Under the pieces are notes generated by a model. The model did no database searches, had not been told where the DNA came from, and saw nothing but the letters and a program-made list of their open reading frames with translations. The translations under genes were made by a program, and so were the position numbers. A DNA stretch of 64,000 nucleotides from Scleroderma bovista (taxonomy: Eukaryota > Basidiomycota > Agaricomycetes > Boletales > Sclerodermataceae), in the NCBI GenBank assembly GCA_037178675.1, contig JAYMGJ010000121.1:60778-124777 (forward strand), given 5' to 3'. This document shows, piece after piece, positions 51,097 through 61,772 of this stretch; positions within the stretch are counted from its first letter, which is position 1; every line of letters begins with the position of its first letter.

Positions 51097-52705
51097 CTAT
51101 GCGGACATCTCGCCAAACCCTGCTTCCCAGCTCCCAACATCAGTGTCGGAAGTATCAGATGTCGGTGACTCTGAACATCGCATACGCAGGATGAGGCGAC
51201 ACCCCGCAACAGCGGCCACGGCCATTGTCATTTGATCCCCGAGTAATAAGATTGACTGAAGCTGCCCGGCACACATGAACAAGTTTGACAATTCGAAGTG
51301 ACGATCACTTACCCCTGTCGAGGCATAAAGCATGATGCCGACTGAAACGGCCAAGGAATTTCTGCGGGTATCCATCAAGAAAAAAATGTGCAGTAAACAC
51401 AAGGGAACTCACACAAAGAAATAGACTATATTGCCCTCAATGAGGGCTTTTACGAGGGGCATTCCGCGCCGATTAGCTGGTCTAGCTTGGATTTCCTCTC
51501 TCGAGCGCCGAATTCCGTTCAGTATAGCAAGGCAAAACAATAAAAAGTCGTAAAAACCAAGTATGGAGTACTTGAGAAAGAGTATTTGCGGGAGGATGTC
51601 CATGATCTGCTCGGCTGTGATGCGTTTCAGTCCTAGCCATGCAGTCAGTTTCCAGGTGAAATAAATATCCCACCATTTCTGATGGCAACGGAAGTGTATG
51701 CCATGACACCCATCATAACAATGACCTCAATGATGAAGCCATACCCCATTATCAGTAACACTGTCTTGGAGCGACTATGAAGAAAATATAGGCGCATTTG
51801 CAGAATGACTGAAAGAATGAGATTCGCAGTGTTCAATGGTAAAAGTCTTACCTTGCGCAAGCCAGAAAGTAATGTCGCTCAACCACAACTGAACAATGAA
51901 TCCGGTATTACTGACGACTGCGTCAACGAGGCAGAGAGTTGGCTCCTGGGTATCTTGAATATGATGCATGATTGATCGAACAAAAGCTCCATTACAAGCA
52001 ACTCACATCTGGCAGTCGAGAAGGGAGACACTCGTGATCATCGAAGAAGCGCAACAATGATCGTATCGCACGTACCCAATCAACAGCTGTGGCAATAGGT
52101 TTAGAGCGTGGTGTAAATGTGAGAGCTAGGACTTACAGGGTCCCATTGAGCAGGAGTAGGAAGGCATGCTGGGCCCCGAAGTTCAGATAGCCTTGTCATG
52201 AAGGCAACGACAAACAACCTACTGCGAATCATTGCGAAGCTGTGACGTGCTCGAGTTAAGCCAAAGGTGATCCATCCAGGGGCAATAAATCACGAACAAG
52301 AGGAATCCTGTACCGAAGTAACGCAACTGTTTAGGTTTCGTTGAGGGCTTTACAGCCTCGAAAAGGAACAGGCATGCACTCGTACCACTAGGTATATGAT
52401 TGTAGGCGCGGAAAGGAGTTGTTTTTTCTGCCGGAACTATTGTCAAGAAGCTGCAGCTTGCATTTTTAAAGGGAAGTACCCTAGCCCAAACGTATTCAAC
52501 CTGAGCCCATGATAAGAAAGGTGATAACCCGCAATCGAATTAACGAGATTACCTCATCGCCCAGTGTAAGGACTATGGTTACATTGGAGTTCACGGTTCA
52601 TCGCCAACAACGATGAGATCACTTACAATAATCGTATACCACGAAGATGAACGGAGCCAATAAGTGTGGGTATACGGGAGAGCTGTTCGCCTGGGAGGCT
52701 GACAT
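51097..52705 (-). CDS. DUF6533-type multi-pass membrane protein, copy 3
   Basis: Third member of the family in this window. Exons read MSASQANSSPVYPHLLAPFI then FVVYDY, IVLTLGDE, VEYVWAR, KKQLLSAPTIIYLV, LRYFGTGFLLFVIYC, DAVVSNTGFIVQLWLSDITF, MRLYFLHSRSKTVLLIMGYG, LLFCLAILNGIRRSREEI, VKALIEGNIVYFF, NSLAVSVGIMLYAS and a last exon with MAVAAVAGCRLILRMR and a Ser/Thr/Asp-rich tail. The exon order and several splice positions match copies 1 and 2, but this copy has a longer C-terminus with the family's R-L-I-L-x-x-R motif before the cytosolic tail. Function unknown. Start ATG at 52705 precedes the first hydrophobic exon. Confidence 0.75.
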
Positions 52706-53504
52706 AGACAGATCTGGTTCTGATGTCGCTTGAGACTGCTCGAGGGAAGGAAACTGCAATATCGAGCGCTCAACTGACTCAGCATTCAGAGTATATATTC
52801 CCTAGCCTCCACATTCCGAGAAGTACGTTCTGCACAGGATTTCAGGCCAAGAAGGTCATTTGACAGAACGTTTATTATTCCCTGAACATGAAAGTGGTCA
52901 TTAAAGTCCGACACTGATACGTATTCAATGATTGATAGTTTAGCTCAGCGGCTAGCCTACCAATCTGAGGTCCTAGACAGACCAGCGCTAAATTGTTAGG
53001 CGCTGGTAGCAGGTGCACCCACTGAACGAAGGTATTATCTGAATGATTGATTGAACAACAAGCCTATCGGGAACTGACATAGAAGTGCTGTGAACTTGCA
53101 CCGCCTTCAGTTCTACGCAAGCTGAAACAAGGAATTTGCGCAGTTGAGTCAAACGCCAGCGTTGTCAAACTTTAAATAAACTCACCTGACTAAAGCTGTA
53201 ACCCCTGATTAATGATTCGTGGCGTGAACCATGGTAATGCACAGCTCTGTATCGTTGCCTCGAGTTACCTACTTGGTATTCGGCCGAGGGGGCTCCATGC
53301 ATGTAGACAGAAAGGTAAAATACACACTTGCATTCAGAAAGAACAGTTGTGTCATGAATTCATACTAGTGTATCGTGGCAAGTGGTCGTGCAAATATACC
53401 CCATCCAACTTTCCGATAATGCGACTAGCTCAGCCCATCGGCTATGAGAAGGGCGAGGAGAGCTACAAATGTTGTTAATGTGGTTTTCATCCAGAAAGGT
53501 CTCG
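52706..53504. other. Intergenic, DUF6533 copy 3 to PS synthase
   Basis: About 800 bases holding the promoter of the DUF6533 gene and the 3' flank of CHO1. A tRNA A-box-like string lies near 52940, but no complete tRNA can be folded (see rejected items). Plus-strand frames here have no support. Confidence 0.5.
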
Positions 53505-54335
53505 TCAAATCTTTGGCACACGGAGGGTCTTGCTGACCATGGCAGCAGCCCACAAGCCGAAGATGATGCTGACAGGGTGGACATCTCCACGACCTCCGGG
53601 CTGGCCCCAGAGAGTGATGATCCCACCTGGGATGCCGTCTTTGCCTTCCATCCAGTCACGACGCACCCAGTAAGATAGCATCGCAACAAGGCCGAGTGAC
53701 GAGGGGATCGGGAGACCCTCGAAGTATCGGGCTTTTCCAGTTGTATCCTTGGGTACGAGAGCAACCGTCGCATTGAAGCGAGCGAGCCGGGCAAGTCCAC
53801 AACATATGAAGCCAGTTAGGCAAACAGTATCCAGGTATGTTCGGAGGCCCACGACGAACGCGAGGACAGCGGGGGCAACGCCGAAAGAGATCTATCGTTC
53901 CTGTCAGTTATGAACCGGCACCGGAAATAATTAAGTAACTTACCAGGTCTGCCAGACTATCGAGTTCCTGTCCCAATAAGCTGGAAGTCTTCCTCCATCT
54001 CGCAACCTTCCCATCCATGAAATCGAACATGAGTCCTGCAAGGGGGAGGGCGAGCGCCCACCACAGGTAGTCATCGTCGTTCGATACGAGGTATTGGGCG
54101 GAGGAGAATATGGAAAGTGAGCCACAGACACCATTCATTATGGTAACAAGGTCTGCAAGCCGAAAGTTTCTGTGTGCACACGACCGATGTTAGCTAATTC
54201 GTTATTGATTGATTCAAAACACCATTCCACCAACCTGACCAGAGAGAAGTGGCCATCAGAGTCGACATACTGTCTGAGAGAGGTGTCCTGTTTTTTGGCG
54301 AGTCCGTTCGCTTTGGATGCTTTGCCGCTGATCAT
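53505..54335 (-). CDS. Phosphatidylserine synthase
   Basis: CDP-diacylglycerol-serine O-phosphatidyltransferase, the ER enzyme that makes PS from CDP-DAG and serine. The N-terminus reads MISGKASKANGLAKKQDTSL then YVDSDGHFSLVR, spliced to NFRLADLVTIMNGVCGSLSI. The catalytic signature is complete: FDFMDGKVARWRKTSSLLGQ then ELDSLAD, fitting D-G-x2-A-R-x8-G-x3-D-x3-D. Later helices include GLRTYLDTVCLTGFICCGLA, RLARFNATVALVPKDTTGKA, RYFEGLPIPSSLGLVAML and PVSIIFGLWAAAMVSKTLRV. At least three introns. An upstream in-frame Met at 54410 would add 25 residues. The serine-specific reading rests on the YFEGLPIPSS and QELDSLADLISFG features. Confidence 0.92.
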
Positions 54336-54558
54336 GAATGCCTTTCGGTGGTGGAGAAAGGGAAGAAAGGTGGGCAGACGACAAGAATTCAGACAGCTGG
54401 GACTTTTCAATGCCTGACAGGGTCACTCCAAAAGACGAAACCAAGCACCAAGGACAAGGTAGCGTCACCTGCTGATGCCTACGGTCGGGGTCCTCACTAC
54501 CACCTTGTCTGGAGACCTCTGACACAGCTAGATAGGATAGAGACTACACGGCCTAAAA

Positions 54559-56413
54559 TCAGTCTACTGCCATCGCCGTTCCTTCCTGGGACTGCTCTTT
54601 CTCAAGTTCAATGCTTCGCGCAGCGTATTGGTTCGGATGGGTGACGCTTTCTCCATCACCGATCCCATCGCTCTTTTTAACTCCTTTGCTGGCATGGGTA
54701 ATCTCAAACACTCGTGTGCATGCGACATGGAAATGGCCATCTTTTACTGTCCGAATGATTTCATGCAGATCTGTCGTGGTCAGGCCTTGTGACGAGTAAT
54801 GCGTCAGGAGGCTGTTTTGTAGGTTTTCTGGCGAAAAATGGCGATATGGGCATCCATGACAGTCCCCGACACCAGGCTTGTCCGTCGTCAGGATTTGTTG
54901 GCAGCTGTGATAGGGTGTCAGCCCTTCGTGAGAATAATATCCCATCTGGCTAAAAACGACCCATACCTCTTCGCAGGATAGTTTGCACGTTTACCTTCTA
55001 GACCGTATGAATGTCTGACATTGTACTTGTACTCCTTGTTGAATTTCTCGTCCGTGATGTTACTAAATGACTTGCGCCAAAACAGGATTGCTTCGTCGAT
55101 CGAGAGGCCCAGCACCTACACAGGGTCAATCGTCGGCCGAAAATGCGTGGGGACGCCAGTCCATGCCTTAAGAAACAGTCCGTATTGCAACCTCCCAAAA
55201 TGCTTCAGATGCCGATCACGGGTCAAACACTCATGTAGGTTGCGCATACACATCGGGAAATGCTTCTTGGCAATGTCGTCGATCATATCTGCTCGGATCT
55301 CGTCGCCCGACGATGTGGGACTTGACCATTCTGAGGGAATACCGGCGAGGAAGCCCTGTGACAAGTTGTTTAATATTGGGACTAGTCTTGTATCCTCATC
55401 CATGCGCGGAAGCATTTTTGCCGTGTGCTAAACAATGTCATGAGCCGAACGTTTCGTTGATCCAGGATGCTTCACCTCGAGCGCCTTTTGTAATTTACTT
55501 TCAAACTCGTGGAAAACGATGCTCGAGAGGTCACGGGCGGGAACATAAGCAAATCCTCCAAGAAGGAAAACTCGCCGTTTGGCAACCAGGTCAGGGACTT
55601 TGGTCCAATGTACCTTGATTCAAACCTAACATTCCTGACTTCTCTAACCACCACAATGCGTGCGACATACCTTGTAATATCTGTTCTCTTTATTATCTTT
55701 ATTATCATCATTTTGCTTCACTTCAAGTGCTGCCAGCTCCTTGCGAATTGGTGCCCGCTCCTCCTCGTCAATCTAGGGGATTGTAAATATCGCAAAAATA
55801 AACTCCAAGAGCAAATCACCTCCTTCCAGTCAAAACTTTGCGTTTTCAGGAAGCTGGACCTTTCCTGCAATTGGTCCGTCTCATACCGCACTTTAAACAA
55901 AGTTGTTTCTGCCTTCACAAATCGCCTCCTAAGGTCCTCTCTTCATGATTGCAGAATAATTCATCACACGCGTCTGATATGAAGAACCAAACTCACGAAC
56001 GACAAAAAGCAAGCCTCAGCACGAAATGACTCAAATGATCGTTCTCCCGTTCCAATTCTAGCAGCTCTCCTGCACCTGCACCATTCGGTTTCAGGTTTAG
56101 GTATTTCTTGCACTGAGCGTCCGTCACGTTCTTCAGCTCTTCCCAAGTACGGTTTCGTGCATATGAAGATTCGATTTCAGCAAGGATGCGTAGGCGATTT
56201 AGTGCACATTCCTCAAATCGTTCCAGGGTAACCTCAACAAGCGGCGGGCTTTGGTAGCTAGTGTAAATGGGTAAATACTGGAAGGTCAATGGGAAGTGCA
56301 TGTCAGATCGCGTACAAGTTTAATCTGTACTGATAATCCCCTTCATGCACCCTCGTTTCAGCTTTGTCCTTAGTCTCTTTACCAAAGGGCTTCCGTTCAT
56401 TGGCCTTGAACAT
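54559..56413 (-). CDS. DNA primase large subunit
   Basis: Regulatory [4Fe-4S] subunit of the polymerase alpha-primase complex, needed for RNA primer synthesis. The N-terminal exon is MFKANERKPFGKETKDKAET, leading to QYRLNLY, then LEEVTLERFEECALNRLRIL-type sequence and HFVLRLAFCRS. The C-terminal iron-sulfur domain keeps all four cysteines: KKHFPMCMRNLHECL, PYHSCQQIL, GDCHGCPYRHFSPENL and GHFHVACTRVFEITH, followed by HPNQYAARSIELEK. Middle exons include GGFAYVPARDLSSIVFHEFE and LGLSIDEAILFWRKSF. About eight exons. It ends EGTAMAVD at 54559. Confidence 0.93.
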
Positions 56414-57641
56414 ATCTGGGTTGGCGTGTCTATGTGAACAGAGAAGGATGGGAGTGGCACATATAGAAGTCACAAAGACGCGTTTTGTCACGCGTAGGCT
56501 GTCACGTTGGTAGGCGTAATCACTGAATCTTAGTTATGTAGTTCGAACTCATGCTAGCCAATGTACTTTTACAAATATCCCGCTCTGGGCGGTTCAAAAT
56601 GCCTCCCTTCCATCCTATGGCGGTCTTCCATGCGCCCGAAGGGCCAGGCAAACGTCGAATGCCGCCTCTGCATTGTCTGTAGACAGCACTCACAGGTGAC
56701 ATGTTTGATCGCCCCATTCTTCAAGCATTCCTTACTCATCCAAATAATAAAAGCATCAGCATGGGACAGATAAATGGAGTCCACCAATCTTATTTCGTCA
56801 TCAACTGTATTGACGGGAACAACTATTCGACTTGCCTTCTTTCGCTCGTATATCACCGGTCACCCTTCACTAGATCGTGAACGTCCACATGTCTCCCCTT
56901 AAGCCTTGTCTGTCCTTTCGCCCTCATTTTTCCATCAGTCCGGTGGTAAGTCCCTGTACGGCAGGTCCATGCAGGAGCGTACAAGTTAAAGTTGTTGGAG
57001 GGCATCAGTGTACATACTTACTCACCTCTTTGTTTCTACCCCATCATCAGCAAGAGCCGTTTTGTTTCTTGCTCCGAACTCGGATGTGGACGTACTTGGC
57101 CATGGTCCTCTCATGTTTTCATTTGCGCTTGTACTTGCAGGAGGCGCAAGAGTACTTCATCTAGCTGCGATATTTGCAACTGCCTTCATCCTGTCTGATG
57201 AATCGGGCTTGCGGCTGTTGGCTGTGTGGAGGCAGTACGTTGACCGGAGGTGCGAAGGAATCTGAGGCAGTGGTGATTGACAAAGTGGAGGAACGGACAA
57301 ATGGAAAGGGAAGCGCTGCCAATCGAAGGGACATTACAAGACGGCGTTGATAGGCTTCTTCACCAGTCTCCGCCCAGGCGGGAAGTGCAGCACCATCTCA
57401 AGAATAAAGTCCTCGGCATTGTCTCGATCCATTCAGATGTTAGTGAAGGGGTTGTACGTACGCTGCGAAGAAGTGTCTGCGCTAGACCCCTGCCACAGTG
57501 GATATCAAGCTCGCGACGGACGTGTGCTTCCTCCCAGAAAACTTTCGCTCCATAACTGCCGAGGAAGGTGAGAGTGCCCTTGCAACCGGAAGACCCTGTG
57601 GCATAGCTGGATGGCGCAGGCGCAGCGGTGCATTATAAGAA
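56414..57641. other. 1.2 kb without a clear gene
   Basis: It holds the promoter of the primase gene. A minus frame at 56569-56856 (95 codons, opening at GTG) and a plus frame at 57008-57265 with one hydrophobic stretch (FSFALVLAGGARVLHLAAIF) are open but unassigned. No introns or family motifs support either. Confidence 0.45.
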
Positions 57642-58203
57642 TCATGGACATCCATCGTCTGTAGAGCCAGTAGTCGAAAGTATCGCTATCATCGAACCGT
57701 CCCTCGGTCGTAGCTCACCTGTGGAACTCCGGATCTGTGAAACAATAAATATTTTCATCTGAAGACAGTTCATCCCCAACGCGGTTCCGTGGCATGAAAA
57801 TGGCGTCCTCCTTTTTGGAGGCTTTCCTTTCCGACTGTCGTCCCTAGGTTGTGGCTTGCGCCCACGCGTGCGTGTCTGCAAATTCCGGCCCTTGGCACCA
57901 CTTTCTGTGACATTTTGTGATGACCAACAAGTGGGGGAGGCAAACACCTTGGTAAGTGTTAGTAGTAGACAGCAGCTATCATACCTCTGTCTCAGCTTCA
58001 CTTTGAGACCTGTCAGGTCCCGCCAGCTTGTGCGTCCGGAGCAGCGCGACAAATTTCATAAACTGGACCAGGAATAAAGGAATATGCCATGCCAATCGTA
58101 CACTATCGTACGTGGATCGGGGCCAGACTGACAACGATACTACGGGCCCATACTTCAAGTTCTCTACGCAGACTGGAAGGGATCCGCCTGTAGTATGACG
58201 CAC
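57642..58203 (-). CDS. Unrecognised two-exon protein
   Basis: MRHTTGGSLPVCVENLKYGP begins a frame with one hydrophobic patch (LAWHIPLFLVQFMKFVALL). A GTATGA...CCAAG intron containing a good ACTAAC branch site joins it in phase 0 to a basic second exon (KGRNLQTRTRGRKPQPRDDS) that ends GSTDDGCP. The intron is the main support. No family is recognised. The start overlaps a plus-strand Met (58195) of the neighbouring remnant. Confidence 0.35.
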
Positions 58204-58231
58204 TGGTCAGTCGACGACCTCAAGGTGAAGC

Positions 58232-59560
58232 TTGAAGACTTCCGACCAGACTTGTTCCTCGACTCCCGCGTGGGCGCTGCGTTAGGGGGCGTCTGGCCAC
58301 TAACATGGCATGGTCGACGTGCTGGGGGAGATCACCAATCTGACTATCAAGTGTTGCGAATGGCGATCTATGGGGCGTAGGTCATTTCGTCTCGCATGTT
58401 CTTGAATACGACACACATGTCATCCTCGTCTCTTTCCGTCTCTACGTACTGTTTCTTCGTTGGTCGTATGTACTCGTACATAAGGATTCCGTCCGTTCCG
58501 ACGCACCTCAGTCTTCGTTCACCTTCAAGACTGAGGTGAGACATTCTGTCACTGCACGTATATCGTTACTGATTGTAGTCATTCCTTTAGTCAACTCGTT
58601 CGTCCGTCGTTGCTGCACGCCAACAGGCGCCTGATGAAGATATTAGATACATACACGAGGTTCAATCTCAAATTGTCCCATGTGCATATCGCGATCCTGC
58701 AGGTAGATCAGGCTCTGACAGGGGATGAGAACTCGTGAGAGGTTTGCACAGGCTTTGCAGAGGAGTTTGGGATCGGATGCGCCAGTGGTGCAGACGTCGC
58801 TGGTAGAGAGGTACGCACCAGTGTATTTCACTTTCTTTGTCATTGGTTTCTGACCATGACTACATTATCATGCAAGCAGGGTTTCGGTGTGCAGAAGCGT
58901 TGTCTTGTCAACAAGGACTTCGAATTCCACCCCAAGCCAGGTGACCCTGTGGGGGGTGTGGTCCTTCGGGTTGTTCTGTCCGTAGAAGGACAAGAGCGGC
59001 CAGTACAAATGACCGAAACTTCCAGGTCGGCCCCGATCCGAAGGAAGTTGAGGGAAATGATGAAGAGCGGATTTTAAGAATACCCGTTGTCGAGTCTGCA
59101 ACCTGGAATCATCGAATAGATGCTTGGAGCACCAAGGAATTGATATTTAGCCGCCAGCTTCTTGTTGTTACTTTGTGGCACCTGTTATTACCCTTACCAT
59201 GTGGATTCCACTCGTCTCGGCCTCGGTCTCGCATCCCCGTAAGTATGCAGGGCTATCCGCTTAACGATGTTTGTTCCATTTTATGCATCATAGGTATTGC
59301 TTGTCCGTTGGTAGGACATGCGGGGGAATACCAGCATGATTGGTTCTGAGTCTCACGAAAGGCGGATTCAAATCGGTGACGCGCTCCCAATTCGAAAGAT
59401 GAAAGTCGTAAGTGAAGAGAACGTGAAGGATCTGACGTTTTCCGCATGAGGGGCTCAATAATTCGATCGACGGGTTTTCTAGAATTTGCAATCAAGAGCT
59501 GGTTTCTCAACTGCAAGTAAACCAGTAAGATCATTACTAAAGCTCCAGTACCATACTACA
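58232..59560. repeat. Right-edge segmental duplication, copy 1
   Basis: About 1.3 kb matching 61773-63204 in the same orientation. Shared ends are gaccagacttgttcctcgac on the left and taaagctccagtaccata on the right. The stretch around 58740-59340 is nearly identical to 62373-62965. The left part differs by indels that shift the open frame across agatcaccaatctgac. Confidence 0.85.
58741..59077 (+). pseudogene. Duplicated gene remnant, copy 1
   Basis: Two frame-compatible exon-like pieces, VCTGFAEEFGIGCASGADVA and GFGVQKRCLVNKDFEFHPKP, can be joined through a GTACGC...CAAGCAG intron; the second runs on to EMMKSGF and a stop. An upstream exon-like piece (DIRYIHEVQSQIVPCAYRDP) may belong to it. 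I recognise no family. Compared with the copy at 62350-62705, all six base differences in the last exon change the amino acid, so it is probably not under protein-level selection. Confidence 0.35.
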
Positions 59561-61772
59561 TATGCCGCTGCTTTAAGGGTCATGCAGCCAGGCCAATCAT
59601 CGCAACTGCGAATAATGTCCAGCAATCCGTGCCCTCTCAACAGAACATGACTGTACCGTCCCTTCGACAGCGATTGCAACAGAGCGCCCCTCCATAATCC
59701 ACCGCCAGCGCCCAGCCGCCCTCGGCCACCAGGCCCACTGGAACAATGTCAGTGAGTACCTATACAGCCTCGTCTGTTGCTCATGCCACCAAGATTGTTG
59801 TTGTCCCTGTAAACACAACCAACTCTGTGCCGTTTTCAAGTGCTCTTGGTTTGTATGAACGGTATTGGCGCACAGCCGACGTCCACTGAAGAGACCCATA
59901 GCCATCAATCTGGCTACTATGGAGCCTTACAGCAGTGTTCTTCCCTCTACTCCGCTGGTGCCATTGCCCAGTACATTTTTTTGTGTTGTAAACAAAAATG
60001 ATGTGTAAGAGCCGTTTGTTTCAACTACCAATGGTGTTTCAAGTGCCGGTGAATGACAGTACAAAAACCCAAACCACTAAGAAACCACTGTTGACTCGCA
60101 ATATTCCTTCTTCACATGGATACCCTTCGACCTCCCGACCGAGCGCCCCTACCTCAACATCTTTTTAGCCCATACACCAACCACCCTTCGGATCAATGTC
60201 CCACGACTCGGAGATGCTCAATATGCCTTGCGCAGTCTCCGATTCCTGTCAGACAGAGGCAAGTGTCAACGGACTCCAAGGACTCTGCTAAGAAGTTCGA
60301 TTTTCTTCAAGACTAAATCAGGGTCGAAGGAAAATTCTGCCCCACCAACACGAACATCCATGACCAGCAGAGGCCTAGCGTAGATGCACTGACCATCTCG
60401 ACATCTCAGAAACCAGCCAAGGAGCATAAGGAATGGTCGCATGTCCAGCGGCCTTCTGCTGCAACACCCTCTGTACACCCGAATAAGGGCATCGTCCTCT
60501 CAGTCACCGTCCAAGAACAAGCTCCGAGCCTTACCCTGTGAGCGTTCAGCCGGTGCAGCACACTATGCGAGAACGAGAGCGCAAGCCGTGACTTACCAAC
60601 ATTATTCCGTCTCTTCATATTTCTACACCATATATTCAAGGCAAAGAGGCCGACATGAGTGCAGCAGGCCTGGGAGGTGTATGAGCCTGGGCACCAGTAT
60701 AGGCTGACGTCGAGGTACTTCGCGAGGCCATCGTTGCAGATGGAACAGGTCCAGTAAGCTTAGGAAGAACAGTGGGCTGTACTGTCGTGCTGGGATGAGC
60801 AACAGAAGAGCCCGAGCAACCAGTAGATGGCTTGACCGCAATCTGAACAGGATCCGTAGTGTGCTGAGTGACATGAGACGCAATGGAATGAGAGACAGAA
60901 CGTCGGTTGGGTTGGTGCGACGACTGTGTGGAGAATGATTGTTGAATGGGCGGGGCAGACAATGGTGCGCGTGATGTCGATGTATATGTAGTGGGAGCCA
61001 GGGGTAGCATTGTTGACGACGATGGAGGAACAGAAGTCGATTGAACAATACGATGCGAAGGCGAGTCTTTAGCTCTCGACGGAGACGACGCCCGAGCAGT
61101 GACATGATCCGCAGGCTTCAGTGACACAAAGACATAAGGATATCCGGTGGTAGGTTGTTGAGGCGACGATGTTGCTGCCTGGGCACTGGTCGTCAACGTG
61201 TTCCAACGAATTCTGGGTCGTCCTCGACTGAAGCCTTGTTCCGCCCCTTAGCAGCGGAGGAGACTGGGGGGTGCCCATATATTTGTCGTGTTGTGCCATG
61301 ATTCGAAATGAGAGCGGCCCTATCAGTGGCACCAGTTGGCTGCACACTGGGCACAGCTGGGGGCTTCGATACCCGTGCATCCATCTCAGGAGAAATCACC
61401 TATATATGCGGTACATACTGCTATGTTGTCCCAAACCTCACCGGACTGCCAGTGCGACCGGCATCGAACTTGACGGGGGGGAGGACGCAGGGTCCGAATC
61501 CCATGTCTCTTCATCTCCTTCGTCGCCATGAGTGCCAGCAGGCATGATCTCCTCCATTCGTGTTTCGAGACCATGTGACGGCGAGTCCTCAAGGCCCCGT
61601 GGTGGTGGAATAGGGAGTGGCGGAAGACTCACCATTATCCACTTCTGTTGTCAAAGGTGACGATGACGAAGGCATGTACATCAACGGTGTCGGTCCCTGA
61701 GTTTGCGATTGCGATGGCATCTGTCGTATGGGTAGCGCCTGCTGCGACGGCGGAGAGTCGTTGCACGTGAGG
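59561..61772. other. Spacer between the right-edge duplicated copies
   Basis: Mostly unassigned. It contains a Ser/Thr/Pro-rich minus frame (60636-61196), Pro-rich minus frames at 61193-61399 and 61438-61635 that I could not splice together, and a Pro/Ser-rich plus frame at 60116-60316. No family motif, signal peptide or membrane helix was found in any of them. Confidence 0.45.
60636..61196 (-). CDS. Possible low-complexity Ser/Thr/Pro-rich protein fragment
   Basis: An open frame of about 186 codons with sequence such as SSTMLPLAPTTYTSTSRAPL and ending ALMSASLP. It opens at TTG rather than ATG, so it would have to be an internal or final exon; candidate upstream exons could not be joined in frame. 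Composition resembles disordered basidiomycete proteins, but long biased frames also arise by chance in GC-rich, CpG-containing DNA. Confidence 0.25.
   Translation of the reverse strand: MTTSAQAATSSPQQPTTGYPYVFVSLKPADHVTARASSPSRAKDSPSHRIVQSTSVPPSSSTMLPLAPTTYTSTSRAPLSAPPIQQSFSTQSSHQPNRRSVSHSIASHVTQHTTDPVQIAVKPSTGCSGSSVAHPSTTVQPTVLPKLTGPVPSATMASRSTSTSAYTGAQAHTPPRPAALMSASLP

Noticed and set aside
52935..53020. tRNA-like A-box string (tagctcagcgg) suggesting a tRNA or tRNA-derived SINE
   Set aside because: There is no matching B box, no acceptor or T stem pairs, and no poly-A or repeated copy elsewhere in the window.
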